Shown: positions 15,933-19,409 of the stretch, in pieces
Position numbering within the stretch: position 1 is the stretch's first letter
Layout of the letters: each line of letters starts with the position of its first letter
Assembly (NCBI GenBank): GCA_021806355.1
Contig: JAJZXT010000205.1
Coordinates: forward strand, 1 to 19,409
Source of the DNA: Thermoplasmata archaeon
Lineage (GTDB): Archaea > Thermoplasmatota > Thermoplasmata > Thermoplasmatales > Thermoplasmataceae
Length of the DNA stretch: 19,409 nucleotides
Direction of reading: 5' to 3'
Position numbers and translations under genes: made by a program
Notes under the pieces: generated by a model
What the model saw: the letters and a program-made list of their open reading frames with translations, nothing else
What the model was told of the DNA's origin: nothing
Database searches by the model: none

Positions 15933-17030
15933 TCAGGAGGTTGAAAAAGAAGATGAGTTTTGCAGGAGAAGAAATAGTGAAAAAAAGACTGGCATCGAGA
16001 ATAAAATCAAGATTCCTGTTAAAGAGAAGTATAAATAAAGTGAACTTCCCGCCAAAGAACCGGTAATGAAACCCGCAGCAAATAGCGATTCATAATAGAA
16101 AACACCATTTCTAGGAGATGACGTCATGGAGATGTATGAGAGTATTTTAGAAAATCCAATAGAAACCCCTAATCCACCTATAATGAGAACAAATATTACG
16201 GAATAAATGTTGAAATTTATGAACCAGATTACGGGCAGAGAGACAAATAAGCATGTAATGATCCCCCACTTTCTCATATCAACCATATGAAAGAAGTTTA
16301 AGAACAAAGATCCGGCTGCAAAAGAGATTCCCCATAACGAAATAATTATTCCTATCCTATAGAGGGGTACGCTGTTGTTGAGAAGCAAAGGAATCAGAAC
16401 AAAAAATGTAAAACCAGCCATAATCCCAACGAAGAGCATTGGAATGATATTCAAAATTTGAATCCCTTTCGTATTTTTGACGGGTCGTTCGTAGCGCTCT
16501 ATCGGTTGTATGAAAAAACCGATAAGAAATAGGCATCCTATAAAGATAAATATGGTTGCATATCCCGTTACCTGCAATATAGTTCCAATCACCGCGGGTA
16601 ATACCCCTGCAGGTATTCCCCAGGCTGCTGAGTACAGCTCTGCATGACCCTTTTTCCCCAAGAGATTAATTTCAATTTCAGATGAGATCCAGAAGAATGA
16701 CTGAATAATGCCCCCTATAACTACAACGGGCATGAGAAAATATATATCTTGATTTATGGAGAGAATGAAACTGAGCACAGCCAAAACCAAAAATGGAGCC
16801 TTTAACCCAAAATTTATCATTTTTCTGTTTGAATTCCGGTAAATGTACCCTATCACAATGAATGGAATGCTTGTTAATGCCCCAAGCAAACCGGTAAATA
16901 GGTATCCGAAATTATAAGAATTCCCAATAATAGGAAAAGTGAAACTCAAAATCATCCAGGAAGAGGAGAATATTAGACTTGAAGAGACAATAAAGAATGG
17001 ATTTTCCAGATTCCATTTGATTTCCCTCAT
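15933..17030 (-). CDS. MFS-like membrane transporter
   Basis: A 365-residue, very hydrophobic protein with about twelve membrane segments (roughly 12-35, 42-62, 76-92, 97-118, 135-155, 158-175, then 192-215, 225-245, 254-275, 278-298, 315-335, 338-357). Two six-helix halves are separated by a basic, soluble loop (PIERYERPVKNTKG, about 176-190), the layout of the major facilitator superfamily. The loop between helices 2 and 3 (YIYRNSNRKMINFGLKAP) corresponds to the MFS signature position but is degenerate. It is shorter than most MFS proteins (usually over 390 residues). Substrate unknown. A TATA-like box at about 17056-17068 on this strand would give a leader of a few bases. It converges on the zinc-ribbon membrane protein. 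Confidence 0.75.
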   Translation of the reverse strand: MREIKWNLENPFFIVSSSLIFSSSWMILSFTFPIIGNSYNFGYLFTGLLGALTSIPFIVIGYIYRNSNRKMINFGLKAPFLVLAVLSFILSINQDIYFLMPVVVIGGIIQSFFWISSEIEINLLGKKGHAELYSAAWGIPAGVLPAVIGTILQVTGYATIFIFIGCLFLIGFFIQPIERYERPVKNTKGIQILNIIPMLFVGIMAGFTFFVLIPLLLNNSVPLYRIGIIISLWGISFAAGSLFLNFFHMVDMRKWGIITCLFVSLPVIWFINFNIYSVIFVLIIGGLGVSIGFSKILSYISMTSSPRNGVFYYESLFAAGFITGSLAGSSLYLYFSLTGILILFSMPVFFSLFLLLQNSSSFSTS

Positions 17031-17055
17031 TCTCTTCTATGGATGAATTAAAATT

Positions 17056-17068
17056 CAATAATATACTT
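17056..17068 (-). promoter_or_regulatory. TATA-like box of the MFS gene
   Basis: AAGTATATTATTG on the minus strand is centred about 33 nt before the ATG at 17030. The message would then have a leader of around 8 nt, slightly longer than for most neighbours. Confidence 0.4.
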
Positions 17069-17193
17069 ATTTACAACCGCTTCTTGTTGATTGAGGTTCA
17101 AAGGAATTTTAAGATATATTATCTCCACAGAGATTTTGCGAAGCCGTATCAACCCCCACTACTTATAAAGAATAAATTGTGGTAAAGTTTCGA

Positions 17194-17259
17194 GTGCTGA
17201 TTTTAGAAGAAAAAATATTTCAAAAATGTCAAGGAAATGTTATCGCTCACCCAAAATAA
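17194..17259 (+). CDS. Possible 21-residue leaderless peptide
   Basis: A GTG-started open frame giving MLILEEKIFQKCQGNVIAHP followed by a final lysine. What makes it stand out is a good TATA box, TTATAAAG at 17163-17170, centred about 27 nt before the GTG: the same geometry as the neighbouring real genes. The 256-nt gap between the MFS gene and the AbrB-like gene has no other explanation. It could also be the promoter and 5' part of a decayed gene or of a small RNA. I do not recognise a family. Confidence 0.2.
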   Translation: MLILEEKIFQKCQGNVIAHPK

Positions 17260-17286
17260 TAAGCCTTAAGAAATTTGAATGGAGGT

Positions 17287-17457
17287 TTATTCCAATTCAT
17301 TCTCCATTTTTTTGATCTTTATTCCATTGTCGTCGTAGAATACAATAATATCGTCTCCACTTAATCCCAATTCTTTCGAAACCTTCTTCGGTATGGTAAC
17401 TCTCATAGAATTTCCCTTTAATGTAACATGCGAAACGTCGATTACCTTTTTTGGCAT
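17287..17457 (-). CDS. AbrB/SpoVT-type DNA-binding protein
   Basis: A 56-residue protein translated directly from the minus strand: MPKKVIDVSHVTLKGNSMRV, then TIPKKVSKELGLSGDDIIVF and YDDNGIKIKKMENELE. This is one swapped-hairpin beta-barrel: the pattern with a turn, 'RVTIPKKV', 'LGLSGDDIIVFY' and a final strand is diagnostic of the AbrB/MazE/SpoVT fold. Such proteins act as dimers and bind DNA; archaeal examples include Sso7c4-like chromatin or regulatory proteins and antitoxins. No toxin gene (PIN, MazF, Doc) lies next to it, so a lone regulator is more likely than an antitoxin. The ATG at 17457 is about 28 nt from a TATA box at 17480-17490, and the gap between holds a palindromic repeat that could be its own operator. 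Confidence 0.88.
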   Translation of the reverse strand: MPKKVIDVSHVTLKGNSMRVTIPKKVSKELGLSGDDIIVFYDDNGIKIKKMENELE

Positions 17458-17460
17458 TAG

Positions 17461-17478
17461 TGCAATTATTGCAATTAT
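17461..17478 (-). repeat. Two tandem 9-mers forming a palindrome just before the AbrB-like gene
   Basis: TGCAATTAT occurs twice head to tail (17461-17469 and 17470-17478), and the junction creates palindromic ATTGCAAT at about 17467-17474. It lies between the TATA box and the ATG of the small regulator gene, right over the expected transcription start. A regulator bound there would block its own transcription, so autoregulation is a reasonable inference, not shown. Confidence 0.4.
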
Positions 17479-17479
17479 T

Positions 17480-17490
17480 CTAATATATTC
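17480..17490 (-). promoter_or_regulatory. TATA box of the AbrB-like gene
   Basis: GAATATATTAG on the minus strand is centred about 28 nt before the ATG at 17457. The transcript would start at or a few bases before the start codon. Confidence 0.45.
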
Positions 17491-17596
17491 TCCTAATGAT
17501 TATGCAAGACAATTAAACTGGCTTATCGGATGCATGACACCAAGAAAACACTGGTTAAGCTGAGGAATTTGAAAGAAAAATCGATAAATAGTTGAG

Positions 17597-17606
17597 TTTT
17601 TATATT
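17597..17606 (+). promoter_or_regulatory. TATA box of the L10e gene
   Basis: TTTTTATATT is centred about 30 nt before the ATG at 17632, predicting a leader of only a few bases. No Shine-Dalgarno sequence precedes the ATG. Confidence 0.45.
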
Positions 17607-17631
17607 GAGAATCATTTCCCATAAGGTTTAA

Positions 17632-18162
17632 ATGGTAACGAAACCAGCAAGAATGTACACAAAAATAAAAGGCCCTTCATACACTCGCAGAGAGTTCATG
17701 GGAGGCGTTCCGTATTCAAAGATAACAACCTTCACTCAGGGTAATCAGAAAAAGGATTTTGAGATAGAAATGAGGCTGATTGCCGAAGAATCATGCCAGA
17801 TAAGGCATACTGCTTTGGAAGCAGCAAGGATATCAATTAACAGGAAGCTTTCAGAGCAGGTTGGAAGCGAGAATTTTTATCTTCAAATAAGGCCATATCC
17901 TCACCACGTTATAAGAGAACATAAAATGGCTACGGGGGCTGGTGCCGATAGAATTTCAAGTGGAATGCGTGCAGCATTTGGAAAACCGGTAGGCACTGCA
18001 GCTAGAGTATATTCCAATGATATTGTAATGGTCGGGAGAACAACGGCAGATGGAGCAAAGAAGATGAAGGATGCATTGCACAAGGCGTCGATAAAGTTAC
18101 CCACTCCATGCAGGATAGAGATAACAAAGGGTAAGGATATATCAGCAAAAATAGGGCTCTAA
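17632..18162 (+). CDS. rpl10e: 50S ribosomal protein L10e (uL16)
   Basis: A 176-residue large-subunit protein of the L10e/uL16 family, which sits near the tRNA-binding sites of the ribosome. It begins MVTKPARMYTKIKGPSYTRR; the central IRPYPHHVIREHKMATGAGA segment and SSGMRAAFGKPVGTAARV are hallmarks of the family. The size is normal for archaea. It is transcribed alone, divergent from the AbrB-like gene and convergent with agmatinase, whose stop codon overlaps its own by two bases. Confidence 0.97.
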   Translation: MVTKPARMYTKIKGPSYTRREFMGGVPYSKITTFTQGNQKKDFEIEMRLIAEESCQIRHTALEAARISINRKLSEQVGSENFYLQIRPYPHHVIREHKMATGAGADRISSGMRAAFGKPVGTAARVYSNDIVMVGRTTADGAKKMKDALHKASIKLPTPCRIEITKGKDISAKIGL

Positions 18163-19058
18163 TTTTTCTTTTCCCTACTTCCAATAAAATCTTGAATTAA
18201 TTTTGCGGCAAGTACCGCTGTGTTCCCATTATCAAACAGCGGTGAAAACTCAAGGATGTCGAATCCTATTGTTTTCTTCGAGAATTTTCTTACAAGTGTC
18301 CTGACATCACTATCCTTTATCCCATATGGTTCAGGAGTCCCGACTGCTGGTGCATATGCCGGGTCTATTCCATCCATGTCAATGGAAAAATAATATTTTG
18401 AATCCTTAGGTAATTTGGCTTCTTCCAGTGATTTCTCTATTCCCACGGTGAGAATAGATTCAGCACGAATGAACTTGACTTTGCCGAAATCCTTGTCCTC
18501 GTATTCCTCCCTTGAAATAGATCTGGTTCCAAATGAGAATATCTTCCCTTCCCCGAGCTCTTCAAGAGCCCTGTGAGTGATACATGCGTGATTGAATTTG
18601 CTTCCCATATATTCGTTTCTGAAGTCGGAGTGGGCATCTATTATTATCATGGAACAATCCTTAAAGGAGCGAATTGCGCCGCCTGTTATGGAGTGCTCTC
18701 CTCCAATCATAATTGGAACTTTGTTATCGCTTCTGATGATTTCCGTAACCCTTTTAACCGAATCAACAACTTCTCCTGGATCCTCATTCACATACAAGTT
18801 GCCAAGATCGCAGATAGGAACCTCCCCAAAATCTATATCATAAAAAGAATCATAAGACTCCAGGTTATCATACGCGACTCTTACGGCATCAGGAGCCAAA
18901 CTTGATCCCTTTCTAAAAGAAGATGTTTGATCGAAAGGAACGCCAAATATGACATACCTTGAATCTTCGTAGGAAAAATGTGCATCAGCAATTTTTCTTA
19001 ATGAAAGATATGAACTCAGTTCCCCAGCATGATTTTTCTGACGCCCATCGCTTCCCAA
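18159..19058 (-). CDS. speB: Agmatinase (ureohydrolase family)
   Basis: A 299-residue manganese enzyme of the arginase/agmatinase family, likely to hydrolyse agmatine to putrescine and urea for polyamine synthesis. The metal ligands are all visible: His122 (GGEHSITGG), Asp141, His143 and Asp145 (IDAHSDFRN), and Asp227 and Asp229 (SIDMDGIDPAYAP). Agmatinase rather than arginase is inferred from the archaeal setting and the link to aIF5A; a related ureohydrolase activity, for example on aminopropylagmatine, cannot be excluded. The ATG at 19058 overlaps aIF5A by 43 nt; no in-frame ATG, GTG or TTG lies just after the aIF5A stop, so the overlap seems real, although the first 12 or so residues look unlike the family. 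Confidence 0.9.
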   Translation of the reverse strand: MGSDGRQKNHAGELSSYLSLRKIADAHFSYEDSRYVIFGVPFDQTSSFRKGSSLAPDAVRVAYDNLESYDSFYDIDFGEVPICDLGNLYVNEDPGEVVDSVKRVTEIIRSDNKVPIMIGGEHSITGGAIRSFKDCSMIIIDAHSDFRNEYMGSKFNHACITHRALEELGEGKIFSFGTRSISREEYEDKDFGKVKFIRAESILTVGIEKSLEEAKLPKDSKYYFSIDMDGIDPAYAPAVGTPEPYGIKDSDVRTLVRKFSKKTIGFDILEFSPLFDNGNTAVLAAKLIQDFIGSREKKN

Positions 19059-19405
19059 TATGATACCTCTGTCCCGGCTTTCACTTTGTCCAACTCATCG
19101 TCGGATAATGATATTAAAAACGTCTCGTATGTTTCACTGTCCATAAGCTGTGCTTCCTTATTCGCCACACTGAGAACCTGAGCATTCTTCTTCTCAATCA
19201 TTGGTACTTTCACTTTATGCTTAACTGGAAAAACAACACTTCTTTTCTGATTGTCGAATATGCCTATGGCTACAATTCTAGCCTTTGCCTCTCCGTGCTT
19301 TCCTGGTTTGGATGTTGTAATATCCATTATTTTGCATGGAGAGTCATCAACAAGCATATATCTTCCAACTTTCAGTTCTCTAACTTCGGCTTCTTGCCAA
19401 CTCAT
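19016..19405 (-). CDS. Translation factor aIF5A (hypusine-containing)
   Basis: The archaeal counterpart of eIF5A and EF-P, which helps ribosomes through difficult peptide bonds. The protein is 129 residues. The N-terminal SH3-like domain holds the modification loop TSKPGKHGEAK, in which Lys36 is the residue changed to (deoxy)hypusine using spermidine in characterised relatives. A C-terminal OB domain follows (about 72-129). The full reading frame is present from the ATG at 19405, but only four bases remain upstream in the window, so the promoter is not visible. Its last 43 nt overlap the agmatinase gene in another frame, which couples a polyamine-making enzyme to the protein modified with polyamine. 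Confidence 0.95.
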   Translation of the reverse strand: MSWQEAEVRELKVGRYMLVDDSPCKIMDITTSKPGKHGEAKARIVAIGIFDNQKRSVVFPVKHKVKVPMIEKKNAQVLSVANKEAQLMDSETYETFLISLSDDELDKVKAGTEVSYWEAMGVRKIMLGN

Positions 19406-19409
19406 ATAA

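Noticed and set aside
1..19409. CRISPR arrays, insertion sequences, integrase attachment sites
   Set aside because: No regularly spaced repeats, transposase or integrase genes, or terminal inverted repeats with target duplications were seen. The gene content is mostly chromosomal housekeeping.

Overview
The window looks like a chromosomal segment of an archaeon of the Thermoplasmatales, probably close to Ferroplasma, Cuniculiplasma or their uncultured relatives. The order is well supported by the archaeal informational proteins (aIF2-alpha, aIF5A, Nop10, L10e, L40e, L44e, S27e), the fused 2-oxoacid:ferredoxin oxidoreductase alpha subunit, the AT-rich DNA and a large secreted protein with repeated 'ETGLP...W' domains. 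The exact genus is a guess. Nearly every gene has a TATA-like box about 24-33 nt upstream of its start and no Shine-Dalgarno sequence, which implies mostly leaderless transcripts.

Layout. 56-733: UMP kinase (+). 736-3559: the two genes of a 2-oxoacid:ferredoxin oxidoreductase (-). 3664-4215: a UPF0200 P-loop nucleotide kinase-like protein (+), overlapping tail-to-tail with purQ (-). Just upstream of purQ is the tiny L40e gene (4996-5145). 5264-8674: a 1136-residue surface protein made of two beta-propellers and five 'ETGLP' domains (-). 8820-10379: a site-2-type membrane metalloprotease (-). 10380-10765: 386 nt without a confident gene. 10766-11869: a TPR protein (+). 11919-14090: a compact translation/ribosome-biogenesis operon (-) in the order L44e, S27e, aIF2-alpha, Nop10, PAC2-family protein. 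14167-15853: two divergent membrane proteins that appear to share one TATA box. 15933-17030: an MFS-type transporter (-). 17287-17457: a 56-residue AbrB/SpoVT-type regulator (-). 17632-18162: L10e (+). 18159-19405: agmatinase and aIF5A (-), overlapping by 43 nt.

How the genes work together. Most of the segment is housekeeping: translation, pyrimidine and purine nucleotide synthesis, and oxidative decarboxylation of 2-oxoacids. The agmatinase-aIF5A pair joins polyamine synthesis to the protein that receives the polyamine-derived hypusine. The accessory content is the cell-surface material at 5.3-10.4 kb and the membrane proteins, transporter and small regulator at 14.2-17.5 kb. I found no CRISPR array, rRNA, tRNA or intact mobile element. 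The least expected items are the symmetric shared promoter at 14847-14854, the duplicated propeller block with cysteines concentrated in one copy, and two intergenic stretches with unexplained small open frames.
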